Below are positions 45,845-59,335 of a DNA stretch of 64,000 nt, in pieces. The position numbers and the translations under genes were made by a program. Origin of the DNA: Flaccisagitta enflata (taxonomy: Eukaryota > Chaetognatha > Sagittoidea > Aphragmophora); assembly GCA_965153355.1 (NCBI GenBank), contig OZ231126.1:57288001-57352000 (forward strand). The letters run 5' to 3'. Under the pieces are notes generated by a model. It made no database searches and was not told where the DNA came from. It saw only the letters and a program-made list of their open reading frames with translations. Positions within the stretch are counted from its first letter, which is position 1. Each line of letters begins with the position of its first letter.

Positions 45845-46251
45845 CTTTATTTTTAAAGTGGTCTTTCATGGGTGATTATTCCTGCTTTGTATGTCGGCAC
45901 AATTTTCACTATCTCAGCTAAAAACAATGATTTCAACGATCTGTCAACTGACTGACTGACTGGCCGTTCCGAATCGTTAAAAAAAACTAGTTGTCTCTGT
46001 TAACGACATTTTTCGCTCTACTCAACATACAATGATTACAACGATCAACATTAAAAAAAGAAAAAAAAAAGAAGAAAAAACAAAAGACAAAAACAGAATG
46101 CAAAACAAAAAATAAATAAACAAACCAAAAAAAAAAAAACAAAACAAAAAAAACCAACATAACAAAACTAAAAAAAAACAACAAAAAAAAATAACAAAAA
46201 AACAAAAAACAAAAACAACAAAAAACAAAAAAAATCTTCAAAAATTGACGC

Positions 46252-46335
46252 TTTTTAGTTGCGGACACGCAACTCTAAAAGAGGCTTCGTCCGTTTGTCC
46301 GTTGCTCCGTCCATTGGTCCTGGGTCATCAAGCTG
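46252..46335 (+). repeat. Family A left end, class I, partial
   Basis: TTTTTAG, hairpin AGTTGCGGACACGCAACT intact, CTAAAAGAGGCTTCGTCC, short GTCC core, then unrelated sequence. Confidence 0.75.
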
Positions 46336-47110
46336 AAAAGTGGAGAAACAAGCGTTTCAACACATGTTGAACATTTAGACGGAACTTTAGTAAGGATTAA
46401 GTGAAGTAATTCCTGTCAAAACTCGTGTAACTTCCTTAAATGAACTATTGATCTTTATTCCATAAATTTGGAACATCACAAGCCCTGGTCACAGCCTCAA
46501 CTGTCTTGGGAAACTCATTTTAAGCTGATTTGCCAGTAAATCCTCAAGGGTGGTAATTCCAGTTCTAGATTTTTTCTCTGTTCCATTTAACTTTTGGTAG
46601 TTTACAATTGCCCATCCTATGGGACGAAAACTGTACACTTCCCCAGTCAATTTATTTTTCCAGAGTTTATCATCAAGTAATCAGTCAATTTTCCCATTTT
46701 CTTGTCTCTCAGGGTACCTTGTAATTACACGGAAACGTTTAAAAGCAGCCTTCATTTTTTCAATTATCAATGAATTAGTGAAAACGTAAATAAGGTAAAA
46801 ATTGGCAACATTTTGAGATTGAACTTTGTACATCATGGCTGAATTAGGCATCATATGATTAAATCAAATTTTCTTACCCAAAAATACTACTAATAAGGTT
46901 TTTTTTTGTCATTTCACTAAGTAAAATAATGTTAAAATAGCAAATTCAACTTCAAACAAACCGGAAACCACTTTTTGAGATCAGATCTGCACATAGAATT
47001 AGTGAAAATCTCAATCACATTGCTTATAGAGTTATGATATAAAATGAAGCAAAATAGTACTATTTTCAAAGATTTCATTTTTCTTAGATATGTGTTATGC
47101 TAGTATGCAC

Positions 47111-47246
47111 TAGGGATGTGGAAGCGATTGACCGCTTCCATTTTGGAGGATGGGATAGCTACTAGTATTTGAACTACAAATTGGAAGCGGAAGCGGAAGC
47201 GGAAGCGGTGGAAGCGGCACTTAAATCAACCGCTTCCACATCCCTA
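47111..47246. mobile_element. hAT-like MITE with 8-bp target duplication
   Basis: 136 bp with ends TAGGGATGTGGAAGCG and CGCTTCCACATCCCTA, flanked by GTATGCAC on both sides (47103-47110, 47247-47254). The left arm has the uninterrupted site (GTATACAC on the other strand near 31225). Internal GGAAGC repeats match the 1.76-kb element at 5601-7362. Confidence 0.9.
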
Positions 47247-47269
47247 GTATGCACCATCAGGGTCCTGAA

Positions 47270-47598
47270 TAGCCTAACAACAAAAAATGCGATGTCATAG
47301 AAAAGTTCTCTATCAGAGGGATATGGCCCAAAATCATGTTTACAGGTGGTCCATGAAAAAAATTTAGCCCTGGAACCCCTATAAATTGGCGCCGCCACCT
47401 GCCCCCGTTCCCATAATAAAATATAGGCAAAAAATTTTCCCTGAACATTTTCTATGGGATATGAGGGGGGTGGCGGCGGTATTTTCTAGAGGTCCCAGGA
47501 CCAAATTTTTGTTTTGGGTTATCTGTGTACATGATTTTGAGTCATATTACTTTGATAGAGAACTTTACTATGACTTTGCATGAACTCTTGTTATGCTA
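47270..47598. mobile_element. Palindromic element with 8-bp target duplication
   Basis: 329 bp. Ends TAGCCTAACAA and TTGTTATGCTA, with inversion continuing through AAGTTCTCTATCA and the GCCGCCACC centre. Flanks GTCCTGAA at 47262-47269 and 47599-47606. The left arm carries one GTCCTGAA and no insert. An 8-bp duplication suits hAT-type insertion. It sits 7 bp beyond the duplication of the previous element. Confidence 0.85.
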
Positions 47599-47890
47599 GT
47601 CCTGAAACCATTCAAGCTGGTGACGATCATTACAGAGCAACTAGCGTCAAGCTCTGGGTGGCTGTGGAATTTTGTCCTTTAAAAGCGGGGCACCATTAAA
47701 GACGTTGTCATGAAGACGGGGTTCCACTTTACATGAGTCCTTATCAGTGAATCGACCTTTAACCGGTTCGTCTTTTATTTAGTACTGGTATTAAGTAGAG
47801 CAATCAAAACAAACTTGTGAAATGATTGCTATCAAAACAAAAACATAAAACGTATAATGTCGCATTTAATCGCTAAAGAAGAACCATTTA

Positions 47891-48501
47891 CTATCTTGCT
47901 AATATGTATATAGACAAGCATTATAGGTCATAACTACCCAGAGAATGATGAAAACATAAGAAAATTGGTGATGTCTGGAAACTTCATCGAATTTCCGAGC
48001 TAATGGCGCAAACTGCAATGCTTTAAGTTCAGTCGTTTAGAAATGACAAGCAAAACAAAATTGCTACCCCAAGCAGAAAATAGCCAAAAAAATTGCATTT
48101 AAGAATTTCATAGTTCCATGCGCAACTTTGTCAGTTACGAATGAGCCTTTTTATTTAGACCAGGGTGACAAGTTGCTGTCAAGTTGGCGTCTAGTTGGCG
48201 TCGAGTTGGCCTGCAAATAATCCAGACAACAGTCCGATCAAACTGTCACAGAGTAAGATGCAAAAGCCAACGCTGTGGCTGCATGTCCAGGCTCAAGAGA
48301 GTCGTTCTTAAGGTGTAGGAGAACGTTGCATCATCTTACATCCAATCACTTAATGGAAGCATGCCGAGGCTATCAGTAACCATAGTTAATGCCTAGGAAG
48401 GTTGGACAAAATAATGGTTGTGTCTTACAAATGTCTAATGTATTCCCTGATGAATAAAGGGACTGCATATAATCTTGTCTATATACTTTTTAGCAAGATA
48501 G
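47891..48501. mobile_element. TA-target element with about 33-bp inverted repeats
   Basis: 611 bp. Ends CTATCTTGCTAATATG and TTAGCAAGATAG, extending imperfectly through GTATATAGACAAG/CTTGTCTATATAC. TA at 47889-47890 and 48502-48503. The left arm lacks it (CACTTAGCTTTTT on the other strand near 30935). No transposase frame. TA duplication fits Tc1/mariner-like elements, but the ends are not a subfamily I recognise. Confidence 0.8.
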
Positions 48502-49009
48502 TAGCTTTTTTAACGTGTTGTGGTTATGACACAATGATGGAAGTCTTTGTTTTTTGAAATTCATTTATATCATATATTTCTTTTTCATTAACTGTAAATC
48601 GACGGGATACTATCGAAGCTCGTAATGAACTGGGACACTCAAAGCCAGTTTGTCTCGGCATGTAAATTGTGTAAAGAATGTCTGTCTGCAGGGGATACAT
48701 TCATGTATGATTATTTTTTCCGGTTGAGAAAACAAAAACAGACATGGATGACTGATAAAAATGATGAAAACTGGAAGAGGAGAAACAAAAATTGCGTCGG
48801 TTCGAGAAATATCTGATTTGAACAATTCCTACAATCCCCTATCCAGCCAAGCAGAGCCAGCCATGCCCACTCGCAAATGTTAGCTTTCCGAGTGTAGTCC
48901 TGCCCCTTCAAATTCTCGTCTTCGGATTGGATACCTGGCCCTGTTCCACTCACAGTATTCGTGTCCACTTTCTTGTCCACTAAGCCATCAATGTGACTTT
49001 CCAATTATT

Positions 49010-49204
49010 TTCTGGTCGCATGCTAAGCGACTCTACACCTCGCTTTGTCGGTCTGTTGGTCCATCCGTTGGTCCGTCACACTTTACTTTTTTTTTGTTTT
49101 TGAGGTCTTTGGCCTCACTGCTCCTGCCCAAATGATCAAGTGATCGCATATATATACAGTCCCTAACCGCACGCGACTGGGGTAGCCATGTATCCGGCCT
49201 TGTT
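49010..49204 (+). repeat. Family A element, class III (diverged)
   Basis: Hairpin GGTCGCATGCTAAGCGACT, CTACACCTCGCTTTGTC, GTCC-type core, distal box GCACGCGACT, GGGGTAGCCATGTATCCGGCC, TTGTT. Partner of 30263-30452 with the outer end intact. Confidence 0.8.
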
Positions 49205-49228
49205 TCTCTGATATGATCATGCATGGTG

Positions 49229-49300
49229 GAGTCACGGACCAGCGACTCTTTAAGAGGCTTTCTCCGTCCATCCGTCGATGTGTCTGTTGGACTTTGGTAA
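49229..49300 (+). repeat. Family A left end, partial
   Basis: AGTCACGGACCAGCGACT, CTTTAAGAGGCTTTCTCC, short GTCC run. Deleted from the left arm. Confidence 0.65.
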
Positions 49301-49380
49301 CGCTAGAGTCAAAAATTGCGAGAACGCGCATATCTGCTCCTGCCCCCTTTCTGCGTCACGGTCCGTCCGTAACGCGCGAG

Positions 49381-49383
<3 letters not shown>

Positions 49384-49470
<87 letters not shown>
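49384..49470. repeat. GT microsatellite
   Basis: Pure GT; counterpart of 30061-30168. Confidence 0.95.
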
Positions 49471-49473
<3 letters not shown>

Positions 49474-49600
49474 AGAGAGGGGGGGGGGTTGTAAGGCCCT
49501 GCCCAGTACCCACGCGTCCGCTCCGTCATATTGTAACCTCGCGTTTCTTGTTCAATGTTCAATGAGTTCACTAATAATAATCTGTCTCTCGCTTTTCCAG

Positions 49601-50944
<1,344 letters not shown>

Positions 50945-51034
50945 CAACGACAGTAACAACAACCACAACAACGACATAAGTAGCTACAACAAAAACATAC
51001 AACAAAACCAACAACAACAAAGCAACTACAAAAC

Positions 51035-51035
51035 C

Positions 51036-51128
<93 letters not shown>
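51035..51128. repeat. CAA array
   Basis: Pure CAA; partner of 28424-28512. Confidence 0.95.
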
Positions 51129-51129
<1 letters not shown>

Positions 51130-53091
51130 GCTTCCAAGTAACGGGTCATTTCTTGGAGGATTTGGAGATAAACATTCTATAAAAAACCTAGTCAATCTTT
51201 TGTTTATTTTCTCCACCTCCTCCTCCTCCTCCTACTACCGTAACTACAACAACAACAACAACAACAACAAAAACAACAACAATAACCGTTTTCTTTTTCT
51301 CCCGTCGACAACTGAGTCCTCCTCTTTGCCAAATCAAAATAATGATTTTTTTAATCGCGGATTAATTCTTTATTATTATAATTATTATTATCATTATCGT
51401 CACTATAATTATTATTATCATTATTTCTTCGTTGAAACACCGTCTTTGGAAAACATGATTGAAACTTGTTGGTTTTGACAACAACAACAACAACAACAAA
51501 AACAAAAACAAACAAAAAAAAACATAAAAAACGAAACATATCCTCTCTTTCTTTGTCTCGCCAAACGTCGCGCGAGGATGTGACCCCTGCTTCCGGGTTT
51601 TATTTGAAGGTAGGTCCCAAATATTGTTGTTACTGTTGTTTTTTTGTTTTTGTTTTTTTTTTTTTTGTTAATTTGCTAACCCTAATTGCGAGTTTCGGTG
51701 GGCAGGGGCAGTGACAACTATCAAGTTCACTGACGACGAGAGTGGGGCAGACCAATCAAAAGACAGACGGACCGATAACACAGCGGAGTACTTTCATAGA
51801 GGTACATACTCACGGCTCAAAAAAAAAAAGGGGGGGGGAAAGGAGTAGGATTGGACACTGCAGGGATGTATATTGTTTAGTTCCCCCCTCCCCATCCCGT
51901 GAGGGGTGTAACATCAAAGGGTTCAGAGATACGGAAAAACTTAAAGGTTAGAAAAGAAGAAAAAAAATTTATAAGATTTTACACTTTTTGGCTGTTCCAA
52001 ATGGTAGTATTTGATTACTGCAACACTATTTTACACTTTAACCTGTAATTCATTGCATTTACACTCTTTGAGATAGAAAATCAAATAAATCTTTGACCAG
52101 CCAGGAAAGGAAATCAAAAAACAGGGGGGTTGGGTGCTTCACATACCAAAAGTTTGGAGTATCCCTTCACCCGACTTAGGTAATATGAAGGAGCAAAAAT
52201 CATGAAGATGACCATTTCCCTTTTTTCAAAGTTCCTTGATCTTTCGTTTTTGTTTTGGCCTTAAAGTTCTTACAAATTTCCCAGAATTCGGCAAAATCCT
52301 GTGAAGATTTGTTTCAAAAAGAACAATTATTTATTTAAGAATATCATGATGTTAGTATAGAAAAACTAAGATATCAGAATATAAGCTATAAAAGAGCTTA
52401 TGAGAAGGCAGAATTAGAATTCCATGAAGAGTGGAAATTTCTAAAAGCTTATTTTAAACAATGTCAGATTATATTTTTATCCCACTGCATTATGTAAATT
52501 ATGTCCACAAAAACAATTAAAAAAAAAAACGGAAGATAAATGATTTTTGAAAAAAGAAAAATGGTAAAAATCCTAAAATTAGCCACTCCAAATAAGGTAG
52601 AGAGGGCAAAAAGAAATTACAACCAACCAACTTTTGCTATGTGAAGCACCCAAACAGGGGGGGGGGGGAGGGGAAAGAAATCAAAAGCCACTCAACTTCA
52701 TACACCCCGGCCCTGTTAGCAAGTTGTGAGTTTTCATTGACGAGATGAAACCATTGGACCAATGGCATTGGTCAAAGGTCTCATGTTCCCCACCGACGAA
52801 TCCAAAGATAAGCTTGAACCGCATTCGCGTGTTTGATGCAAAATTGCCAGTCCATTCGTGTGAGATATGAAATATTTTTCATTGGGTGACGCTCCAAACC
52901 AGTGAAATGAACCTTGAAAAATCGCCAATTCGAAATCACAGGAATTCAGATAACGAACCATTGAAATCTAGTAACAGAAAAAACAACTTCCCAAACCACC
53001 CCCATTTACCCCTGACACTCACCCCTCGCCCCTTTTTCCCGCGAAAGCACCAATTATTACAAGAGATTTTCTTTTCCTTTTCTTGTCTATT

Positions 53092-53243
<152 letters not shown>

Positions 53244-53814
53244 TTCTCTTTCTCTCTCTTCATCTGAGAAAAACGTGTGTGAGAGGTCTCTTCCTTTTCC
53301 ATTCGCCATTTCTTAGGCACCGCCACTGAGAAATCCAGACAATCCGTCATCGTTACATAATTACCCATTTAATTAGCCATTTTTTTGAATCAATCGTTTT
53401 CTAGCGCTTAAATTTTATTCTCTTCAATCAATTGAATTTCGTTTTGGTTTTTTTTTTTTTTTTTTTATTTTTTGTATGATTTTTTTAAGTCGGAGAAGAG
53501 AAAGGAGAAGAAGAAAAAGAAGAAGAAGAAAAAGAAGAAGAAGAATAAGAAGAAGAAAAAGAAAAAGAAAAAGAAAAAGAAAAAGAAAAAGAAAAAGAAA
53601 AAGAAAAAGAAAAAGAAAAAGATGAAGCAGAAGAAAAATATGATGAGGAGGTGGAAGGAGAAGACGAAGGGGAGATGGAGGAGAGTGGTGGGCAGGTAGA
53701 GGGTAGCGTTAAAAGGAGACTTGGCGGAAGTTAAAAGGGGGAAGAAGCAGCGCTTGTCACTCATTACTCAAATAATCTGTCATTTACTAATGCATGTTGA
53801 ATGGTTTGATAAAA

Positions 53815-53817
<3 letters not shown>

Positions 53818-53908
<91 letters not shown>
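53818..53908. repeat. GA microsatellite
   Basis: Pure GA; partner of 25729-25820. Confidence 0.95.
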
Positions 53909-53909
<1 letters not shown>

Positions 53910-54099
53910 CAACAGAAAAAAAAGAATCAAAATATCGATGTGCGAATGTAAATGTGAAAAATGAATATCAGCCCTGATCTTGAGATTGGACCTCCTTTTT
54001 ATCCAAACACGTATACGCCAAAGCCGAAACTGAAGCGCACTTTTACAGATACGGATGCAAACGCTAACGACACGCACGCTTACGCACGCTCACGCACGC

Positions 54100-54117
54100 A
54101 CACACACACAAAACACC

Positions 54118-54200
<83 letters not shown>
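54100..54200. repeat. CA microsatellite
   Basis: CA with an AACACCCACATA interruption; partner of 25453-25548. Confidence 0.95.
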
Positions 54201-54207
<7 letters not shown>

Positions 54208-54377
54208 CACACAAAAGTACACCATCCGAGGCACTCGCCATTTGTACATGCCTGTCTGTATAGATCTGTAATCTGTACGTTTTTCAACCATGATTTTACA
54301 TAAGTATGGCTGGGATTCGGTGCACGAAATTGCATACTAAGCTGTAATTGTACTGAGAAGAGGAGCTGCAGTGAAAG

Positions 54378-54590
54378 ATGAGCGCTCATGCCGCCGCCGT
54401 CGCCGCCGCTTCAGCCTCAGCCGGCGCCGCCGAAGCAGCGGCCCCAGCGGGACATTTTTTAACCTTACATTTCAATTTTGTTTTACTTATTTCAACCCAC
54501 CTACTCTCTTTCTCTGTTTTTCTCTCCTTTTCAAACCGTTTCGACAGTGTAAAGCCGCATGAAGGCAGACCGAGGCACCATCCAGACTGA
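54378..54590 (+). CDS. Weak exon candidate, Ala/Ser-rich, right-arm copy
   Basis: Same 70-codon frame as 25076-25288 (MSAHAAAVAAASASAGAAEA), with one residue difference (HFHF to HFNF). The GC-rich start and stable frame are suggestive, but the whole region is equally similar between arms. Confidence 0.2.
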   Translation: MSAHAAAVAAASASAGAAEAAAPAGHFLTLHFNFVLLISTHLLSFSVFLSFSNRFDSVKPHEGRPRHHPD

Positions 54591-54659
54591 AAATGTTTCT
54601 GTTTTTTCTTTCTGTATTCTGACTTTTTTTTTTTTTTTCAGTTCTGTTCATGTTTTTCT

Positions 54660-54795
54660 TTTTCTTCTTCTTCTTCTTCTTCTTCTTCTTCTTCTTCTTC
54701 TTCTTCTTCTTCTTCTTCTTCTTCTTCTTCTTCTTCTCCTTCTTCCTCTTCTTCTGCTTCTTCTTCTTCTTCTTCTTCTTCTTCTTCTCCTTCTT
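54660..54795. repeat. TTC microsatellite
   Basis: TTC with CTCC interruptions. The left arm has only a few GAAGAAG units at this place (about 24990-25010), so the tract expanded or shrank strongly. Confidence 0.9.
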
Positions 54796-54933
54796 CTTTT
54801 TCATCCTGTTATTCTAAATAATTTCCCTCGGTACAAACTGTTATTGTTTTAATAGGTAACATTTTTTGCTGAGCTGAACCGGCGATTTTCGTGAATGTAT
54901 TTTGGGTTGAATCTCTCAGCTCTTTGTAAAGAA

Positions 54934-55293
54934 ACAAGGCCAACACCTATAAGTCGCGTGCGAGACTTACAGACAAAGAATGACTTAGAATGACTTAGAA
55001 TGACTTTCAATGACTTAGAATGAGCTAAAATGACCAAAATTGACTTAAAATGACTAAAAAACCAAAAAACCAAAAATAACTTAAAATAACTTATAATGAC
55101 TTAAAATGACTTAGAATGACTTAGACTGACTCAAAATGACTTAGAATAACAATAAATGACTTAAAATGACTTAAAATGACCTAAGAGTTGACGTTATAGT
55201 ACAAAAAAGTAAAGTGTGACGGACGGACCGACGGACCGACGGACGGACGGACGGACGGACAAAGCGGGTTGTAGAGTCGCGTGCACGCGACTA
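54934..55293 (-). repeat. Family A element, class III, absent from the left arm
   Basis: ACAAGGCCAACACCTATA, distal box AGTCGCGTGC, a core of 10-bp TTAGAATGAC units (54978-55185), GGAC run, AAAGCGGGTTGTAG, hairpin AGTCGCGTGCACGCGACT, AAAAA. The left arm has the unoccupied site: an uninterrupted run of five T at 24856-24860 between GTGTG and CTTTAC. Box and hairpin match 10/10. Confidence 0.92.
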
Positions 55294-55550
55294 AAAACAC
55301 ACACAAAAAAAATACGAATGGATTTTAAAGGACGAAAGAAAAATAGACAGAAATGTAAAAAGAGAATGTGGTCGGATAAAATTGTACGATCTTTGAGGCA
55401 CGAAAGCGATTTGAATGTTTTCTTTCTTTGTTTCTTTCTTTCTCTTTTTTGCAACGCCCAAAATTGCATTCGTGATGTGGCCTTGTTTTTATCAATTTTG
55501 ATTCATTTTTTTTCTCATGATTTTGTCTCTCTTGAATTTCACAGGTTGTG

Positions 55551-55685
<135 letters not shown>

Positions 55686-55856
55686 TCTTTTCTCATTCAT
55701 TTGAGGCTTGAATAAAACTTGAGAGAGAGAAAGAGAGAAAGGGAAAAATGAAAAAAAAACTTACAATCCTGATTATTGAGACGGTGAAATGTTCTTTAAG
55801 AAAAAAGAGAAGAAGTGGCTCTTTTCAAAGAATCCTTAAGTTTTTAGGGAGAAAGG

Positions 55857-55898
<42 letters not shown>

Positions 55899-56259
55899 CA
55901 GAGACAGAGACAGAGACAGAGACAGACAGAGGTAGAGAGGCAGAGAGAGAAAAATGAGATAAAAAGAGAGGGCAATTAGGCAGAAGACGTGTATTTTTAC
56001 AGAAAAAAAAAAAACGTTTTCAATGTTTTCTTTTTGAGTCACTCTCTGTCTGCGGGGCACTCACTTGGTCTCCACTGTCTACTCTTTCCCACCCTCCCAA
56101 CTAACTTTTCCACCCTCTGCACCTTGAGGTCTTCCCGTTTTTCTGTTTTTTCCACAGGGCTCTTTCTCCACTATATTATTCTGTCCACATTCATTTCTGT
56201 CTTGTTTTGTTATGGTCTGGGTACCCACTTGTCCGTGTTTCAGTTCTAAGTCTGTCTAT

Positions 56260-56379
<120 letters not shown>

Positions 56380-56436
56380 CCTCGTTCCTTCTATTTTCTC
56401 CAGGAAAACCTTTTCTTTTTTTTTTACTGAGTTTGC

Positions 56437-56736
56437 TTGGGAAATGGAACAATTGAGTTTTCTGTTGGTTTTGCGGTTTTCAATGCCCACCTAAGATTGA
56501 CCACAAAACACAAATACGAATCTCAAAACGAGACGATAGAGAGTCTTAGAGACCCAAAATTGACCAAAGTGACGCAATTTAGGATACATGCTTCTCTTTT
56601 TTATGTCTTTTATTTTTACCTTCTTTTTCACCCTTTTTTATATTTTTTGATTTTCCATTTAGGTATATTTCTACATTCTTCCCGCCTTCTTTCCTCCTGC
56701 CTCCTTTTTGGGCAGCGGCCCCGAAAGGGTCGATGA
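56437..56736 (+). CDS. Weak exon candidate, right-arm copy
   Basis: Same frame as 23567-23779 (MGNGTIEFSVGFAVFNAHLR), extended here into the family B element (GQRPRKGR), so the C-terminal part is certainly repeat-derived. Coding unproven. Confidence 0.15.
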   Translation: MGNGTIEFSVGFAVFNAHLRLTTKHKYESQNETIESLRDPKLTKVTQFRIHASLFYVFYFYLLFHPFLYFLIFHLGIFLHSSRLLSSCLLFGQRPRKGR

Positions 56737-57122
56737 CCTATGCTTTCACAGGGAATTTTCTCCTCCTTCTTCTCCTCCTTCTTCTTTGTCCCCTCCTAAC
56801 CTTCAGGCCCATATCTCAGCCTTGGGGCCCATATCCTAGCCTCAAGCCCCAAATCTCATCTTAAAACCAAAATTCTATCTTTGAGGCCCCAATCCCAGCC
56901 TCGAGGCTTGGATATGGGCCTCGAGGCTAAGGGGCCTGGAGGTTGGGGGAGGGGGGACGGAGGAGAATGAGAAGGAGGAGGAGAAAGAGAAAATTCCCCT
57001 ATGTGAAAGCATAGGTCATCGACCCTTTTGGGGCCGCTGCCCTGCTACCACCCTCAACTACAATCATGACCTACCTAAGCAGGGCACGGGTACCGCTGAC
57101 CACATGACGCTCTTGCGACTAT
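56706..57122 (+). repeat. Family B element, subtype B1
   Basis: TTTTTGGGCAGCGGCCCCGA, GGGTCGATGACCTATGCTTT, short core of 20-25-bp GGCCCATATCTCAGCCTTG units that switches orientation, inverted cassette, GCCGCTGCCCTGCT...TAAGCAGGGCA stem, CGGGTACCGCTGACCACATG, terminal hairpin CGC-TCTT-GCG. Partner of 23126-23512. Confidence 0.85.
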
Positions 57123-57170
57123 TTACTTTTCTTTCTCTTTTTCCACTAACTCCTCTGTTTCTTGTTCAAC

Positions 57171-57171
<1 letters not shown>

Positions 57172-57258
<87 letters not shown>

Positions 57259-57286
57259 AATGTTGTTGTTGTTGTTAATGTTGTTT

Positions 57287-57352
<66 letters not shown>
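57172..57352. repeat. TTG array
   Basis: Partner of the CAA array at 22771-23078, with fewer ATT interruptions. Confidence 0.95.
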
Positions 57353-57507
57353 TTCATCTTCTCTTCTATCGATTTTGATAGAATGCCCCAAAATTTGACG
57401 TTGAAAAAAAGAAGAAGTCCAATAATCCGGTGATTAAATCAGCCTTCATTCCCTCATCAAGTCAGTACCATCAATGAGTCATTCTTTATTTCAGTACAGT
57501 TGCACTT

Positions 57508-57615
57508 TCCTTCTTTCTTTCTTTGTTTCTTTTTTTTTTCTTTCTTTCTTTCTTTCTTTCATTTATTTTCTTTCGTTCTTTCTGTCTTTCTTTCTTTCTT
57601 TCTTTCTTTCTTTCC
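57508..57615. repeat. CTTT microsatellite
   Basis: Partner of 22226-22360. The family A and B fragments beside the left tract are missing here. Confidence 0.9.
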
Positions 57616-57790
57616 TCCAGTTCACGTGATTATCGATTACGGATGTGAAAAGTTGCTAAAAATCCGGATAACTGAAAAAAGCAATAGCTAATTGACCGAA
57701 AGTGGTTAAGTGGGCAGGTGAAATTTCAGCGTTGAGCCGTCGACATCATTACCAGCAGCAGCATGCTTCATAATCCTTTATTAAAGCCTG

Positions 57791-57863
<73 letters not shown>

Positions 57864-57910
57864 AATCATCATCATCTTCATCGTCATCGTCATCGTCATC
57901 GTCGTCATCG

Positions 57911-57979
<69 letters not shown>

Positions 57980-57980
57980 A
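57791..57980. repeat. ATC array
   Basis: Partner of 21895-22042, with CGTCATCGTCATCGTC in the middle. Confidence 0.95.
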
Positions 57981-58257
57981 CAACAACTGGTCTTGCAACT
58001 TGGCATGCAATAAGGGATGCAATTTGGTTTGCTTTTCAAACAACAATTGACATCTTCTTTGCTGTTTTTGAATTGTCTAAAATGATAAATCTGTTTAATA
58101 GACGAACCCAGGCCCCACTTGAGTCTATGGTTCCCCCATCAACACAGTGCCTCTCCCCGACTTCTCACATGTCTTTCTAATTTTTTTATTTCTTTTTGAT
58201 ACCTCACTATGTGTTGTATAGTTTGTATTACTGTATCTTTTTCTGTGTGTCGATCTT

Positions 58258-58364
58258 TGTCTGTCTGTCTGTCTATCTGTCTTTCTATATCTGTCATTCA
58301 GTCTGTCTGTCTGTCTGTCTGTCTGTCTATATCAGTCGGTATGTCTGTCTGTCTGTCCGACTCT

Positions 58365-58418
<54 letters not shown>
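58258..58418. repeat. TGTC then CT compound microsatellite
   Basis: Partner of 21413-21615. Confidence 0.95.
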
Positions 58419-58419
<1 letters not shown>

Positions 58420-58549
58420 GTCTGTTTCCCGTCTCTAGTTAGCGATTGAATCGGCAAGTCGTAGTCTCCGAAAAAGCCTTTCTGAAGAGAAGTTCTTCTT
58501 GAGTTTGAAATCAGATCCAAGGGAACACGGAGCCAAAAAAAAAAAGAGA

Positions 58550-58552
58550 GGA

Positions 58553-58632
<80 letters not shown>
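58550..58632. repeat. GAAA microsatellite
   Basis: Pure AAAG; partner of 21212-21287. Confidence 0.95.
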
Positions 58633-58636
58633 ATAA

Positions 58637-59335
58637 ATAGTCGCAAAAGCGTTAGATGGTCAGCGGTACCCGTTGCCCCTATGTGAGTGTATGCTGGGGT
58701 GAGGTGGTTAGAGGGGCAGCGGCCCCGAAGGGGCCGATGACCTATGCTGTTTTTATTTGAGCTTCAAGGCTGAAATTATGGCCTGGAGGCTGGGATATGA
58801 GCCTTGCAGCTGGGATTTGAGCTATTGAGCTGGGATTAGAGCCTCAAGCTGATATTTGAGCCTCAAGGCTGGGATTTGAGCCTCAAGGCTGGGATTTCAG
58901 CCTTGAGGCTAGGATTTGGGCCTTGAGGCTGGCATTTGAGCCTTAAGGCTGGGATTTGAACCTGGAGACTGGGATTTGAGCCTCGAGACTGGGATTTGAG
59001 CCTCGAGACTGGAATTTGAGCTTTGAGGCTTGGGTTTGAGCCTTGAGGCTGGGATTTGAGCCTCAAGGCTGAGATTTGAGCCTCGAGGCTGGATTTCAGC
59101 CTCAAGGCTGGGATTTGAGCTTTGAGGCTGAGATTTGAGCTTTGAGGCTCAGACTTGAGCCGAGGCAATTGAGCTGGGGTTAGATTGAGCCAAGGAGATT
59201 TGGCCTTGAGACTAGGATTAGCCTCGAGACTAGGATTTGGGTCCCACCGGGACGGAGGAGGAGAAGAAGAAGAAGGAGAAATTTCTCCTGTGTGAAAGCA
59301 TAGGTCATCGGCCCCTTCGGGGCCGCTGCCCAAAA
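58637..59335 (-). repeat. Family B element, subtype B1, at the position of a B2 element in the left arm
   Basis: Terminal hairpin CGC-AAAA-GCG, GATGGTCAGCGGTACCCGTT, stem GCCCCT...AGGGGC, GGCCCCGAAGGGGCC, GATGACCTATGCTG, core of 20-bp GGATTTGAGCCTCGAGGCTG units (58790-59220), then GGAGAAATTTCTCC, GTGTGAAAGCATAGGTCATC and GCCGCTGCCC. Flanks match the left arm on both sides, but the internal subtype does not. Confidence 0.9.

Noticed and set aside
48625-48816. Frame MNWDTQSQFVSACKLCKECL with a C-x2-C-x2-C pattern, considered as a zinc-binding fragment
   Set aside because: The left-arm counterpart has a stop inside the Cys cluster and a shifted frame afterwards, and no family was recognised.
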